A stretch of 64,000 bases of DNA from Bacteroidota bacterium (GCA_017860295.1 JAFNAS010000003.1:62001-126000), one strand, 5' to 3'. Shown: positions 34,615-45,470, numbered from the stretch's first letter. Numbers and translations: made by a program. The notes: generated from the letters alone by a model not told the origin.

Positions 34615-34648
34615 CAACTCCTTTGAAAACCCAAATTTATACTTGATT

Positions 34649-35893
34649 ATGGCAATAGTAAAACCGTTTCGGGGCGTGCGTCCACCGAAAGAATTAGTGG
34701 AACAGGTAGCGTCACGTCCCTACGATGTGTTGAATTCCGAAGAAGCCCGTGCCGAGGCAGGGGATAATCAAAAATCGCTTTATCATATTATCAAACCGGA
34801 GATTGATTTTCCGGTAGGTACCGACGAACACGACGAAAAAGTGTATGCCAAAGCCCTCGAAAACTTCAATAAGTTTCAAAAAGAGGGTTGGTTGATGCAG
34901 GACGATAAGGATCGTTACTACGTGTATGCACAAACCATGAACGGCCGTACACAATACGGACTTTGCGTGGCAGCTGCCGTAGAAGATTATATGAAAGGCA
35001 ATATCAAAAAGCACGAGCTCACCCGTCGTGACAAGGAAGAAGACCGCATGAAACACGTTCGCGTGAACAATGCCAACATCGAACCGGTATTTTTTGCCTA
35101 TCCGCATCAGGACGAATTGGATGCCATTGTCAGCAACGTTACGAAAGGTGCTCCCGAGTATGACTTTGTTGCTCCCGATGGTTTCGGTCACCACTTTTGG
35201 GTGATCAACGACGATGCGACCATCAAGCGTATTACCGAAATTTTTGCAGGGATTCCGTCTATGTATATTGCCGACGGTCATCACCGTAGTGCTGCCGCTG
35301 CCTTAGTTGGCGACGAAAAACGCAAACAAAACCCCAGTCACAAGGGCAACGAAGAGTATAATTACTTCTTAGCCGTGTGTTTCCCTGACAATCAGCTTAA
35401 TATAATCGATTACAATCGTGTGGTGAAAGATCTGAACGGATTGTCCAACGAACAATTTATTGCTGCCCTTGAAAAAAACTTCACGGTAGAAGAGAAAGGT
35501 GCCGATATTTACAAACCGTCGGCTTTGCACAACTTCGCTCTTTACCTTTCGGGTAAATGGTATTCGTTGACAGCCAAAGCAGGCACTTACAACGATAATG
35601 ACCCCATCGGGGTGTTGGATGTAACCATCTCGTCGAATTTGATTCTGGACGAAATTCTGGGTATCAAGGATCTCCGTTCCGATAAACGTATCGATTTTGT
35701 AGGTGGTATCCGTGGTCTGGGCGAATTGAAACGCCGGGTAGACAACGGTGAGATGAAAGTCGCGTTGGCACTTTATCCTGTTTCGATGAAACAACTGATC
35801 GACATTGCCGACAGCGGAAATATCATGCCTCCGAAAACAACCTGGTTTGAGCCGAAACTGCGTTCGGGATTGGTAATCCACAAATTAGACTAA
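34649..35893 (+). CDS. DUF1015 family protein
   Basis: 414 residues from the ATG at 34649 (MAIVKPFRGVRPP); a TTG two codons earlier is less likely. The family is recognised by KPFRGVRPPKELVEQVASRPYDV near the start, the central LTRRDKEEDRMKH and the invariant MYIADGHHRSAAA (about residue 210). Biochemical function is not established; in several bacteria DUF1015 genes sit next to the serine-pathway genes serC and serA (general knowledge), which are not in this window. Cytoplasmic, no signal peptide. Independent promoter and terminator. Confidence 0.85.
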   Translation: MAIVKPFRGVRPPKELVEQVASRPYDVLNSEEARAEAGDNQKSLYHIIKPEIDFPVGTDEHDEKVYAKALENFNKFQKEGWLMQDDKDRYYVYAQTMNGRTQYGLCVAAAVEDYMKGNIKKHELTRRDKEEDRMKHVRVNNANIEPVFFAYPHQDELDAIVSNVTKGAPEYDFVAPDGFGHHFWVINDDATIKRITEIFAGIPSMYIADGHHRSAAAALVGDEKRKQNPSHKGNEEYNYFLAVCFPDNQLNIIDYNRVVKDLNGLSNEQFIAALEKNFTVEEKGADIYKPSALHNFALYLSGKWYSLTAKAGTYNDNDPIGVLDVTISSNLILDEILGIKDLRSDKRIDFVGGIRGLGELKRRVDNGEMKVALALYPVSMKQLIDIADSGNIMPPKTTWFEPKLRSGLVIHKLD

Positions 35894-35912
35894 TATTCGA
35901 TTGATTACATAA

Positions 35913-35953
35913 AAAAGAGACGATTCTAACTTAAGAACAGAATCGTCTCTTTT
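35913..35953. terminator. Terminator after the DUF1015 gene
   Basis: AAAAGAGACGATTCT / AGAATCGTCTCTTTT, a 15-bp perfect stem with T-run, also correctly placed for the minus-strand [2Fe-2S] gene that ends at 35993. Confidence 0.85.
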
Positions 35954-35992
35954 CTTTGCAGGAACATTAAAAAAATTTCTGCAATGTCATAT

Positions 35993-36169
35993 TTATTGTG
36001 CTCCCGAAGCAAGAATACTTCTGATTTCAGGGATACAGCGTCCGCAAATAGTGCCGGCTCCAATAGCATCCTGAATTTCAGCTACGGTCGCATAACCGCA
36101 CGCGCTGATAGCATCGGTTATCTCTTTCTTTGAGACGTTATAACATCTACATACTTGTGTGTCGTCCAT
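35993..36169 (-). CDS. BFD-type [2Fe-2S]-binding mini-protein
   Basis: 58 residues starting MDDTQVCRCYNVSKKEITDA. Four cysteines in the pattern CxC-(32)-CxxC (Cys7, Cys9, Cys42, Cys45; the last pair in TICGRCIPEIR) match the BFD-like [2Fe-2S] domain of bacterioferritin-associated ferredoxin and of nitrite-reductase/NifU-type modules. As a free-standing protein it would be a small electron-transfer or iron-release ferredoxin; no bacterioferritin gene is visible here. It shares strand with the YceI-like gene 85 bp upstream and may be co-transcribed with it. Confidence 0.85.
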   Translation of the reverse strand: MDDTQVCRCYNVSKKEITDAISACGYATVAEIQDAIGAGTICGRCIPEIRSILASGAQ

Positions 36170-36254
36170 AAAAACACAGGATTATTCAAAGTAACAGCGT
36201 CTTGTTCTGTAAGAGATTGCAATCAAGCCATCTCTCTCCACCTGACAAGGTAGA

Positions 36255-36827
36255 TTATTTGCTTTCGAGAAATTCCACACTTCCTGATATAGCGATGTCG
36301 GTTCCGACAAATGTAGCCGGAAATTTAGGTCCGATGCCGTAGTCCATTCGGTTGAGTTTGCCTTTGAGCAAAAAGCCTGAAGTCTCTTTTTTATTCATCG
36401 GGTTGGAAACCGTGCCTTTATAAATCACATCCAGTACTATCGGCTTGGTGACGCCGTGCATGGTAAGATTCCCCGCCAGTTTGTAATTATTTCCTTTGAT
36501 TTTTCTGATCGACGTGCTTTTGAAAGTCATAGTCGGATAGGTTGCCGCATCAAAGAAATCTGCGGTCTTGAGGTGGTTGTCACGGGCTGTCACATTGGTG
36601 CTGATACTCGCAATCTGAACAGTAACGTCAACCTTGGCATCGCTATGATCGGGTTTGGTTGCGGTAACTTTCACGTCAAATTGGGTAAAATTGCCGGTTA
36701 CTTCTGAAATGGTCATGTGACTGACGGCAAATGTTAAATGAGAGTGGGCTGGATCTGAAGTCCAGGTTTGAGCCGATGCTAATAAGGTGGCCATGCCTAA
36801 AATGACTGATAATAGAATTTTTTTCAT
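36255..36827 (-). CDS. YceI-family periplasmic lipid-binding protein
   Basis: 190 residues from the ATG at 36827, which starts a signal peptide MKKILLSVILGMATLLASAQ; about 80 in-frame codons upstream are judged non-coding because a -7 element (TATCTTTG, minus strand 36978-36971) lies within them. The domain begins TWTSDPAHSHLTFAVSHM and contains DNHLKTADFFDAATYPTMTFKS and GNLTMHGVTKPIVLDV, hallmarks of the YceI beta-barrel that binds polyprenoid or quinone-like lipids. A leader of ~135 nt precedes it. Confidence 0.9.
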   Translation of the reverse strand: MKKILLSVILGMATLLASAQTWTSDPAHSHLTFAVSHMTISEVTGNFTQFDVKVTATKPDHSDAKVDVTVQIASISTNVTARDNHLKTADFFDAATYPTMTFKSTSIRKIKGNNYKLAGNLTMHGVTKPIVLDVIYKGTVSNPMNKKETSGFLLKGKLNRMDYGIGPKFPATFVGTDIAISGSVEFLESK

Positions 36828-37046
36828 ACGATAATAATTTGATTTGTAAAAGACACATGCAACGTACAATATAATTGCGTCCGTTATGTCATTTGATTCG
36901 ATTTCCGGGCTTCTCCCGTTGGCACGAAGATGTGGAGCCTCTTCCGTGAAAACGAGGGTTACTTCTGATACAAAGATAGTGCACGAAAGAAATTTTGGTG
37001 CGTTCGGAAGAGAAGAATGGATTCTTTTGAAAAGAAAAATGAAATA

Positions 37047-37074
37047 AAAGAGGATGCCAATTGACATCGTCTTT
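37047..37074 (-). terminator. Weak terminator after the small T9SS-domain gene
   Basis: AAAGAGGATG / CATCGTCTTT stem with one mismatch, directly beyond the stop codon at 37078. Confidence 0.45.
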
Positions 37075-37077
37075 ATG

Positions 37078-37386
37078 TTATCTGATGGCTATTTTGAACG
37101 TTTGTTCTCCAACTTTGACAATGTAATAGCCGATGGAGAGGTTCAAATAAAAATCCTGTCGTGTAGATGTGACCTTAAATTCGGCAACTTTTACACCGAC
37201 AAGGCTGAAAATCTTTAATGAGGCGTTGTAAGGGGCGTTGAATACGGTCATTTTTTTCTCAGACACTACCACTCCCACACGTGGAGTTTGTTCCTGAGGG
37301 TCTGGCGAACTTGTCGTCTGGGCAGCTAAGTGACTGCCAATCAGTAGAAAAAATGATAGCAGAAAAAGAGTAAAATATTTTCTCAT
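37078..37386 (-). CDS. Small secreted protein consisting mainly of a T9SS-type sorting-like domain
   Basis: 102 residues from the ATG at 37386. A -7 element TATTTTTG (minus strand 37412-37405) would start transcription near 37398, so the ATG at 37398 is probably outside the message. Signal peptide to about LAAQ, a short Pro/Gln linker, then ~65 residues (KKMTVFNAPYNASLKIFSLVG, STRQDFYLNLSIGYYIVKVGEQTFKIAI) with the order and spacing of a type A C-terminal sorting domain. There is no room for a cargo domain. Confidence 0.65.
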   Translation of the reverse strand: MRKYFTLFLLSFFLLIGSHLAAQTTSSPDPQEQTPRVGVVVSEKKMTVFNAPYNASLKIFSLVGVKVAEFKVTSTRQDFYLNLSIGYYIVKVGEQTFKIAIR

Positions 37387-37454
37387 ACGCACCTGCATTT
37401 TTTACAAAAATAGTTGCTTTTTCTGAGATTGGTACTCGTTTTTCTGAAAAAATA

Positions 37455-39116
37455 CTAAGAAATTGCAGATAAAAGCTGTTTTGCGTTCTCTATTGCAGCT
37501 TGTGAAATGGAATCGCCACTTAACATCGAGGCAATTTCGGTGATTCGTTCGTTGTTCGTAAGTTGCTTTATGGATGTTTCAGTCGTCTCTTTGGTGTTGT
37601 TCTTAAATACTTTGTAGTGTGTCGATCCTTGTGCTGCGATTTGTGGCAGATGGGTGATGGCAATAACCTGCATATATGTACCCAAATTTTTCATAATGAG
37701 CGACATGGCATTGGCAACTTCGCCGGATATTCCCATATCTATTTCATCGAAAATAATGGTGGGTAGCGATTTGGTGCTTGCAACGAGCGATTTGAGGCTG
37801 ATCATCACGCGCGAAATTTCGCCTCCGGATGCTGTTTCGGCTACGGGTTGCAGCTGGCTGTTCTTGTTTGCCGAGAAATAGAACTGAATGTCGTCGTTGC
37901 CGGTGGTGTTCCATTCGGCGCGTGGTGTTATCCTGACTTCGAATCGAATATCCGGCATTCCGAGCTGTTTTAACTGTGTTACCAGATGTTTTTCGATTTG
38001 AGGCAGGGCTGCTTTCCGCTTCGTCGATAGCTTGGCTCCGGCATGAAGCATCTCTTCGTGGCGTTTTTTTGCCTCTTTTTCCAGACGTTCAATCTCATCG
38101 TCCAGCGACTCGATTTGTTGCAGCTGTTGGTCTATCTTGTCGCGCAGGCTAATCAATTCTTCGACGGAATTGACCCTGTGTTTTTGTTCGAGGGTGTAAA
38201 GCAGATCGAGACGTTGTTTGATCTGTTCCGCTTTCGCCGGATCAACGTCGATATTCTCCTGGGTTTTGTTGAGCTCGGCGGCAATGTCCCTCAGTTCGAT
38301 AACGGCAGATTCGAGCCGTTGCAGCCATTCCGATCCGTTGGGATAAAGTTTTTCGGCACGGCGTAGAGCAATAAGAGCTTCTTTGAGAGGAATTATGGCC
38401 GATCCGTTTGCGTCGTCGATAAGATAGGCGGCTTTGGAAAGCTCTGTTTTGATCTCTTCGGCATGCGAAAGCAGCTGCAACTCCTGTTCCTGCTGCTCCT
38501 GTTCTCCTTCGGCGAGCTGTGCTTCGTTCAATTGGTTGAACTGAAACTGCAGAAAGTCGCTTTCGGCTTTTTGTTGTTGTGCAGTCTCTTTAAGTCCGGC
38601 AAGTGTTTGCAGACATTTTTGATGTGCATGAAACTGCTGTTGGTAGGTCTGTAGTTCCGGTTGGCTCTTTGAAATGGTATCGACCACCTGCAGTTGAAAC
38701 CGGTCGTTAGCCAATAGCAGATTTTGGTGCTGAGAGTGGATGTCGATCAATTTATCGCCCAGTTCTTTCAGCTGTTGCAATCCTACCGGAGTGTCGTTTA
38801 TGAACGATCGCGATTTTCCTCCGCTTGAAATCTCGCGGCGAATGAGGCATTCGTCGCTGTAGTCCAGATCGTTTTGTTCGAAAAAATCGAGCAACCCGTA
38901 GTCGCCGATGCGGAAGGATCCTTCGATGATACATTTTGAGGCACCCTCTTTGATGGTTTTGCTATCGGCGCGTTGTCCGAGGATCAGACCCAGGGCACCT
39001 AAAATAATCGATTTTCCGGCTCCGGTTTCTCCGGTGATGACAGAAAAGCCGGGGTTGAATGCGATATCCAGCCTGGAAATAAGGACGTAGTTTTCTATAT
39101 GGAGCGAAGTAATCAT
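37455..39116 (-). CDS. recN: DNA repair protein RecN
   Basis: 553 residues from the ATG at 39116 (MITSLHIENYVLISRLDIAF); the upstream in-frame portion lies in the preceding gene. Walker A GETGAGKS and the GALGLILGQRAD segment, a central long coiled coil (about residues 150-370), and the C-terminal half with TASGGEISRVMISLKSL (ABC signature) and TIIFDEIDMGISGEVA (Walker B) make an SMC-like ATPase. RecN organises DNA ends during double-strand break repair. Thirteen bp after the DUF4835 gene, a conserved arrangement in Bacteroidota. Confidence 0.95.
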   Translation of the reverse strand: MITSLHIENYVLISRLDIAFNPGFSVITGETGAGKSIILGALGLILGQRADSKTIKEGASKCIIEGSFRIGDYGLLDFFEQNDLDYSDECLIRREISSGGKSRSFINDTPVGLQQLKELGDKLIDIHSQHQNLLLANDRFQLQVVDTISKSQPELQTYQQQFHAHQKCLQTLAGLKETAQQQKAESDFLQFQFNQLNEAQLAEGEQEQQEQELQLLSHAEEIKTELSKAAYLIDDANGSAIIPLKEALIALRRAEKLYPNGSEWLQRLESAVIELRDIAAELNKTQENIDVDPAKAEQIKQRLDLLYTLEQKHRVNSVEELISLRDKIDQQLQQIESLDDEIERLEKEAKKRHEEMLHAGAKLSTKRKAALPQIEKHLVTQLKQLGMPDIRFEVRITPRAEWNTTGNDDIQFYFSANKNSQLQPVAETASGGEISRVMISLKSLVASTKSLPTIIFDEIDMGISGEVANAMSLIMKNLGTYMQVIAITHLPQIAAQGSTHYKVFKNNTKETTETSIKQLTNNERITEIASMLSGDSISQAAIENAKQLLSAIS

Positions 39117-39129
39117 TGGTATGGCCAAA

Positions 39130-40029
39130 TTATTTTCCGTTCTGAATTTTTTCAAATCGTTTTTGCATTGAAGGAGCAACATCTTGCAAAAGAGTATATA
39201 TTTCACTCTTCTCTTTGGGTTGCCCGTTGCTGAAAATATCGGCAATTTCATCGATTTTTGTATCGAGAAACGAGGTGATGGCAACATTGTAAAGTTTGTC
39301 GCTGTTTGCCTGTCGCAAAACCATAAGAGAAGAGGCGATTTTGGCTCTTCCATTATCCACATTATCGGCCATAACGTCTAACCCCAGGCGGTGGTAGTCG
39401 TAGTAGAGTTCCCGTACCGGACGCAGTTTCTCGTCCAGAATGCCATTGATTAGCGCGTAACGGTTGTGATCCGACTCAAAGGCTTTCCATCCTGTTTCGG
39501 ACGAATTTTGCATGGCATTGGCAATCTCTTCGGCTCGATGGAAAAACGGAGAACCTCCAAGTCGTGAGAAGGAATCGGCATCATATCCCAGAATGATATA
39601 TCCGTAAAAATTAAGCATCGCGAGCAAGTTGTTAGAGGTTTGATTCTCCCGCGTTTCGAGCGGTTGCGATTCGACGTATGTGAAATTGAAATTCTGATCG
39701 CGGAAATTGAACAGCGTCGTGAAATAGGACGAATTAAATACCGGACGTCGAGCTTGTACCTGTAATTCACCAGTGAAAGTGTCGCCTCCCGAATAATTTT
39801 TGATGGTGATAACAAACGAACATTCAATTCGTTCGTTTGTTGCGTATGTTGCATTGCTCCATTTCCGATTGTTCATCAGATTATTAAGCTCTTTTTCGAG
39901 TGTGGTGAATATTTGTTTGTTGGTTCCCTGAATCATGCTTGAGTTGACCTGCACGCGGCAACGGAGCTCTTGAGCCGGAGCGGTCAAGGTTAATGTAAGC
40001 GCGATTAACGACAGAATTATTTCCTTCAT
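39130..40029 (-). CDS. DUF4835 (PorD-like) exported protein
   Basis: 299 residues with a signal peptide (MKEIILSLIALTLTLTAPAQ). The body, starting ELRCRVQVNSSMIQGTNKQIFTTLEKELNNLMNNRKWSN, with FNFTYVESQPLETRENQTSNNLLAMLNFYGYIILGYDADSFS, is the DUF4835 family, named PorD in part of the literature and linked to type IX secretion. It is found beside recN in many Bacteroidota. Likely periplasmic or outer-membrane-associated. A minus-strand -7 element TAATTTTG lies at 40124-40117. Confidence 0.82.
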   Translation of the reverse strand: MKEIILSLIALTLTLTAPAQELRCRVQVNSSMIQGTNKQIFTTLEKELNNLMNNRKWSNATYATNERIECSFVITIKNYSGGDTFTGELQVQARRPVFNSSYFTTLFNFRDQNFNFTYVESQPLETRENQTSNNLLAMLNFYGYIILGYDADSFSRLGGSPFFHRAEEIANAMQNSSETGWKAFESDHNRYALINGILDEKLRPVRELYYDYHRLGLDVMADNVDNGRAKIASSLMVLRQANSDKLYNVAITSFLDTKIDEIADIFSNGQPKEKSEIYTLLQDVAPSMQKRFEKIQNGK

Positions 40030-40219
40030 GTGGCTTCTGATTGCTGGTTTTTATTGCTTTCAGTTTGATTCTCAGCTCAATTTTGTAAGAAGCTTCAAGC
40101 TCTTTCCCAAGCGACACAAAATTACTCAAAAAAAGTTCGAAAAGAAATAGTATCGCTATCCCGAAATTTCAATTGAGCAATTTTACTGCTTGAGTTTCCG
40201 GTTTTTGTAGTTAAATGGT

Positions 40220-40227
40220 TATCTTTG
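40220..40227 (+). promoter_or_regulatory. -7 element for sufS
   Basis: TATCTTTG followed by GC, about 100 bp before the probable GTG start. The intergenic region 40030-40329 therefore carries divergent promoters for the DUF4835 gene and sufS and no other gene. Confidence 0.5.
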
Positions 40228-40329
40228 CACTATCCAATTACGGATAACGAAACATTTTTTAAATTATTGCCTTGATTCAATGCCTGAAATGTTTTGTCTC
40301 GCAATCATTTACCCATAAAAAGCTTTATT

Positions 40330-41553
40330 GTGGATACCACTTTAGATATTGCGGCCATCCGAGCCGATTTTCCTATACTTTCGCGTACAGTTTACGACCG
40401 TCCGTTGGTCTATCTGGACAATGCGGCTACGTCGCAGAAACCTCGTTGCGTGGTGGAGGCGATCGAGAGGGTGTACTATAACCAGAACGCGAACATTCAC
40501 CGAGGAGTGCACTACCTGAGTCAGGTAGCAACCGAAGCACACGAAGAGGCGCGTCAAACGGTGCAGGCTTTTATTAACGCGGTAACATCGCGTGAAATCA
40601 TTTTTACACGGGGAACTACCGAAGCAATTAACTTGATTGCTACTTCGTTTGGAGAAACTTTTTGTAGTGAAGGAGATGAGATCTTGATTACTGGTATGGA
40701 GCATCATGCCAATATCGTTCCTTGGCAGTTGTTGCGTGACAGGAAAGGGATTGTACTAAAAGTTATTCCTTTCAACGAGAAGGGAGAACTCGATATGGAA
40801 GCTTTCTCAAAGTTGATTTCGCCCAAAACCAAATTAGTTTCTGTTGCTCATATTTCGAATGTGTTGGGGACTGTTAATCCGGTGGCAAAGATTATTGCCG
40901 AAGCGCATGCGTGCAATATTCCGGTGCTGGTCGATGGAGCTCAGGCTGTGTCGCACATGGCGGTTGACGTTCAGGCGTTGGATGCCGACTTTTATGTCTT
41001 CTCCGGTCATAAAATGTATGGTCCGAACGGCATCGGCGTGTTGTACGGAAAAGAGAAGTGGCTGGAGCAGTTACCTCCCTATCATGGTGGTGGTGAAATG
41101 ATTGCCACCGTGACGTACGAAAAGACGACCTATGCCGAGCTGCCTTTCAAATTTGAAGCCGGAACTCCCGATTATGTTGGTTCGGTCGCGCTGGCCGAGG
41201 CAATCCGTTATATGCAAAAGCTCGGGTTGAAAGCAATCGGCGATTATGAAAATCAACTTTTGCAATATGCTACCGGGCAGTTGATGAAAATCGGCGGGAT
41301 GCGTATTTTTGGGACGGCGGCCGAGAAGGCCAGTGTTATTTCGTTCCTTGTGCGTGACATTCACCATTTCGACATGGGTACGCTGCTCGACAAACTGGGT
41401 ATTGCTGTGCGTACCGGGCACCATTGCGCCATGCCGCTGATGCACACGCTGGGCATTGAAGGAACTATCCGGGCTTCGTTCGCTTTTTATAATACCAAAG
41501 AAGAAATTGATGCGCTGGTGGCAGCAGTGGATCGGGTGCAAAAAATGTTTTAG
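40330..41553 (+). CDS. sufS: Cysteine desulfurase SufS
   Basis: 407 residues from the probable GTG at 40330 (reads V/M-DTTLDIAAIRADFPILS); no ATG is available in frame upstream and the 36-nt extension from TTG (40294) adds nothing conserved. PLP enzyme of the group II NifS/SufS type: YLDNAATSQKP, HHANIVPWQ, VDGAQAVSH, the PLP lysine in FYVFSGHKMYGP and the catalytic Cys366 in RTGHHCAMP. It removes sulfur from cysteine for Fe-S assembly and is stimulated by SufE, encoded 82 bp downstream. sufB, sufC and sufD are not adjacent. Confidence 0.95.
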   Translation: MDTTLDIAAIRADFPILSRTVYDRPLVYLDNAATSQKPRCVVEAIERVYYNQNANIHRGVHYLSQVATEAHEEARQTVQAFINAVTSREIIFTRGTTEAINLIATSFGETFCSEGDEILITGMEHHANIVPWQLLRDRKGIVLKVIPFNEKGELDMEAFSKLISPKTKLVSVAHISNVLGTVNPVAKIIAEAHACNIPVLVDGAQAVSHMAVDVQALDADFYVFSGHKMYGPNGIGVLYGKEKWLEQLPPYHGGGEMIATVTYEKTTYAELPFKFEAGTPDYVGSVALAEAIRYMQKLGLKAIGDYENQLLQYATGQLMKIGGMRIFGTAAEKASVISFLVRDIHHFDMGTLLDKLGIAVRTGHHCAMPLMHTLGIEGTIRASFAFYNTKEEIDALVAAVDRVQKMF

Positions 41554-41589
41554 AAGCCCCTCCCGACCTCCCCTCAAGGGAGGAGATAA
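41554..41589. repeat. CCCCTCCCGACCTCCCC...GGGAGGAG intergenic repeat
   Basis: C-rich stretch with the inverse CTCCCCTCAAGGGAGGAG directly after sufS. It resembles a family of intergenic repeats widespread in Bacteroidota and is similar to the two elements at 57307-57411. Confidence 0.5.
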
Positions 41590-41635
41590 ATCTGCATTTA
41601 TATAGGAATGTAAAATTTAAATAGTAAATAAACTA

Positions 41636-42055
41636 ATGACAATAAACGAAGCGCAGGATCAGGTAATTGAAGAGTTTAGCGAATTTTCCGACTGGATGGA
41701 TAAGTATGCTTATCTGATCGATCTCGGAAATTCGCTCGATCCAATTGACGAAAAAGCAAAAATACCGCAAAATTTGATAGAAGGGTGTCAGAGCCGTGTG
41801 TGGCTCAACGCGGAAACCCAGGATGATAAAATAATTTTCACCGCCGAAAGCGACGCCGTGATTGTGAAGGGAATTATCTCACTTCTCATCCGAGTAATGT
41901 CGGGGCATACTCCCGATGAAATTCTGGATTCCGATCTCTATTTTATCGATCAAATCGGACTGAAAGAACATCTTTCTCCTACCCGAGCCAACGGATTGTT
42001 GTCGATGGTAAAACAGATAAAATTGTATGCATTGGCTTTTAAGGCAAAAGCATAA
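41636..42055 (+). CDS. sufE: SufE sulfur-acceptor protein
   Basis: 139 residues, family length. The sulfur-accepting Cys51 lies in the conserved NLIEGCQSRVWL loop, and LLIRVMSGHTPDEIL is the second signature. It takes persulfide from SufS and passes it on to the Suf scaffold. It is separated from sufS by a C-rich repeat but has no promoter of its own that I can see. Confidence 0.95.
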   Translation: MTINEAQDQVIEEFSEFSDWMDKYAYLIDLGNSLDPIDEKAKIPQNLIEGCQSRVWLNAETQDDKIIFTAESDAVIVKGIISLLIRVMSGHTPDEILDSDLYFIDQIGLKEHLSPTRANGLLSMVKQIKLYALAFKAKA

Positions 42056-42074
42056 GCTGCTATACGCATATTTC

Positions 42075-42118
42075 AAAAGAGCATGGATAATTCATATCGT
42101 CAATGCTCTTTTTTTTGC
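42075..42118 (+). terminator. Terminator after sufE
   Basis: AAAAGAGCAT / ATGCTCTTTT stem followed by TTTT, 20 bp past the stop codon. Confidence 0.8.
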
Positions 42119-42136
42119 TTCTAAAAGGCGAAATCG

Positions 42137-42168
42137 CTTGTTAATATGAGCGATAAATAGTAACTTTG
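42137..42168 (+). promoter_or_regulatory. gyrB promoter (CTTG-N20-TAACTTTG)
   Basis: CTTG at 42137-42140, 20-bp spacer, TAACTTTG at 42161-42168, 48 bp before the gyrB start. Confidence 0.7.
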
Positions 42169-42201
42169 TTTGTTTCTTGAAAAAGAATGACGTATATCTA
42201 A

Positions 42202-44175
<1,974 letters not shown>

Positions 44176-44192
44176 GTCGAAAAATAGGCTTA

Positions 44193-44238
44193 AAAACGAA
44201 GGATGTCATCATTGCGATTGACATCCTTCGTTTTTTTT
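44193..44238. terminator. Bidirectional terminator between gyrB and aroA
   Basis: AAAACGAAGGATGTCA / TGACATCCTTCGTTTT perfect 16-bp stem and long T-run, 18 bp after the gyrB stop and touching the 3' end of aroA. Confidence 0.85.
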
Positions 44239-45454
44239 ATCGGATTTGAAAACCAACACTCTGTAAATCGTCCCAGAATTTCGGATAAGATTTGGAAACT
44301 ACCTCCGGATGTTCTATTTTGATGGAATGTACCAACGAAGCGGGAGCGAAGGCCATGGCCATACGATGGTCCTCATAGGTACGGATGGATTTCTCGTAAT
44401 CAGGATATGTCCGTTTTTCATTCCATTCTAGCATACCTTTTGCCGGTTCTGCGAGGATGTACCCCAGTTTTGCCATTTCGTTTTTTAAAGCTGCAATGCG
44501 GTCGGTCTCTTTTATCTTTAGGGTTTGCAGCCCTGAAAATGAGAATGATATACCCATCAAGCAGCAACAAACCACTACGGTTTGTGCCAGATCCGGCTGA
44601 TCGATAAAGTTATACGAGAATGTTGATACATGTGTGCCGGAATGAGAGATGATGACTCCGTCGGAGGTGTATTCTGTCGTTATTCCCAGTGGTTCGAAAA
44701 TGGTTGCTACCTGAGCATCTCCCTGCGTACTATCACGTATTAACCCCAGTAGTTTGAACGAACTGTTGGGTGATAGAGCCGCTATAGCATACCAGTAGGA
44801 GGCGGCAGACCAATCCGATTCGACATGGAAAGGTATCGGTTTATAGTCCTGATGCGGTATGGTGATGGTTTGATTTTTCCATTTTGCTTCTACCCCAAAA
44901 TCGTTCATCATACGGAGTGTCATCCGTATGTAAGGAGTAGAGATAACTTCACCTTCCAGCATGATTTCAAGACCTGCACTCATGGTGGGAGCAACCATCA
45001 ATAAGGCGGATATATATTGGCTACTGATGTCACCCGCAAGTTTAATTTTACCTCCTTGCAATGCCTTTCCTGAGATGCGGAGCGGGGGATATCCCTCCTT
45101 TTCTACATAGTCAATTTTAGCCCCTAACTGATTCAATGCATTCACAAGAACCTCTATCGGTCGGTTTTTCATCCGTTCGCTACCAGTCAGTACCCATTCT
45201 CCTTCCCGATTGGAAAGATAAGCGGTGAGGAATCGCATGGAAGTTCCTGCGGCTCCTATGTCGAAGGTGGAAAGAGTGGAATGCAGAGTTTCTATCATTA
45301 CCTTGGTGTCGTCGCAATCGGCCAGATGTGCAATTCCTTCTGCACTTTGACTCAGCATGGATAAAATCAGCGCGCGATTGCTGATACTTTTAGAAGCCGG
45401 CAGGTCTATTTCCCCAGTGATGGGTTGTGTGGACGGAGAAATGAGTTGGATCAT
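44237..45454 (-). CDS. aroA: 3-phosphoshikimate 1-carboxyvinyltransferase (EPSP synthase)
   Basis: 405 residues, slightly shorter than the usual ~430. LPASKSISNRALIL, GAAGTSMRFL, GDISSQYISALLM, VESDWSAASYW, KIKETDRIAALKNEMAKLG and YEDHRMAMAFAPASL cover the expected phosphate, PEP and shikimate-3-phosphate contacts. It makes EPSP in the chorismate pathway. Gene stands alone on the minus strand between gyrB and a DUF6242 gene. Confidence 0.95.
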   Translation of the reverse strand: MIQLISPSTQPITGEIDLPASKSISNRALILSMLSQSAEGIAHLADCDDTKVMIETLHSTLSTFDIGAAGTSMRFLTAYLSNREGEWVLTGSERMKNRPIEVLVNALNQLGAKIDYVEKEGYPPLRISGKALQGGKIKLAGDISSQYISALLMVAPTMSAGLEIMLEGEVISTPYIRMTLRMMNDFGVEAKWKNQTITIPHQDYKPIPFHVESDWSAASYWYAIAALSPNSSFKLLGLIRDSTQGDAQVATIFEPLGITTEYTSDGVIISHSGTHVSTFSYNFIDQPDLAQTVVVCCCLMGISFSFSGLQTLKIKETDRIAALKNEMAKLGYILAEPAKGMLEWNEKRTYPDYEKSIRTYEDHRMAMAFAPASLVHSIKIEHPEVVSKSYPKFWDDLQSVGFQIR

Positions 45455-45470
45455 AGATGTTTAGGTAAAC

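Noticed and set aside
36828-37067. Eighty-codon N-terminal extension of the YceI protein
   Set aside because: It contains the -7 element on the same strand, and the signal peptide begins at the ATG at 36827.
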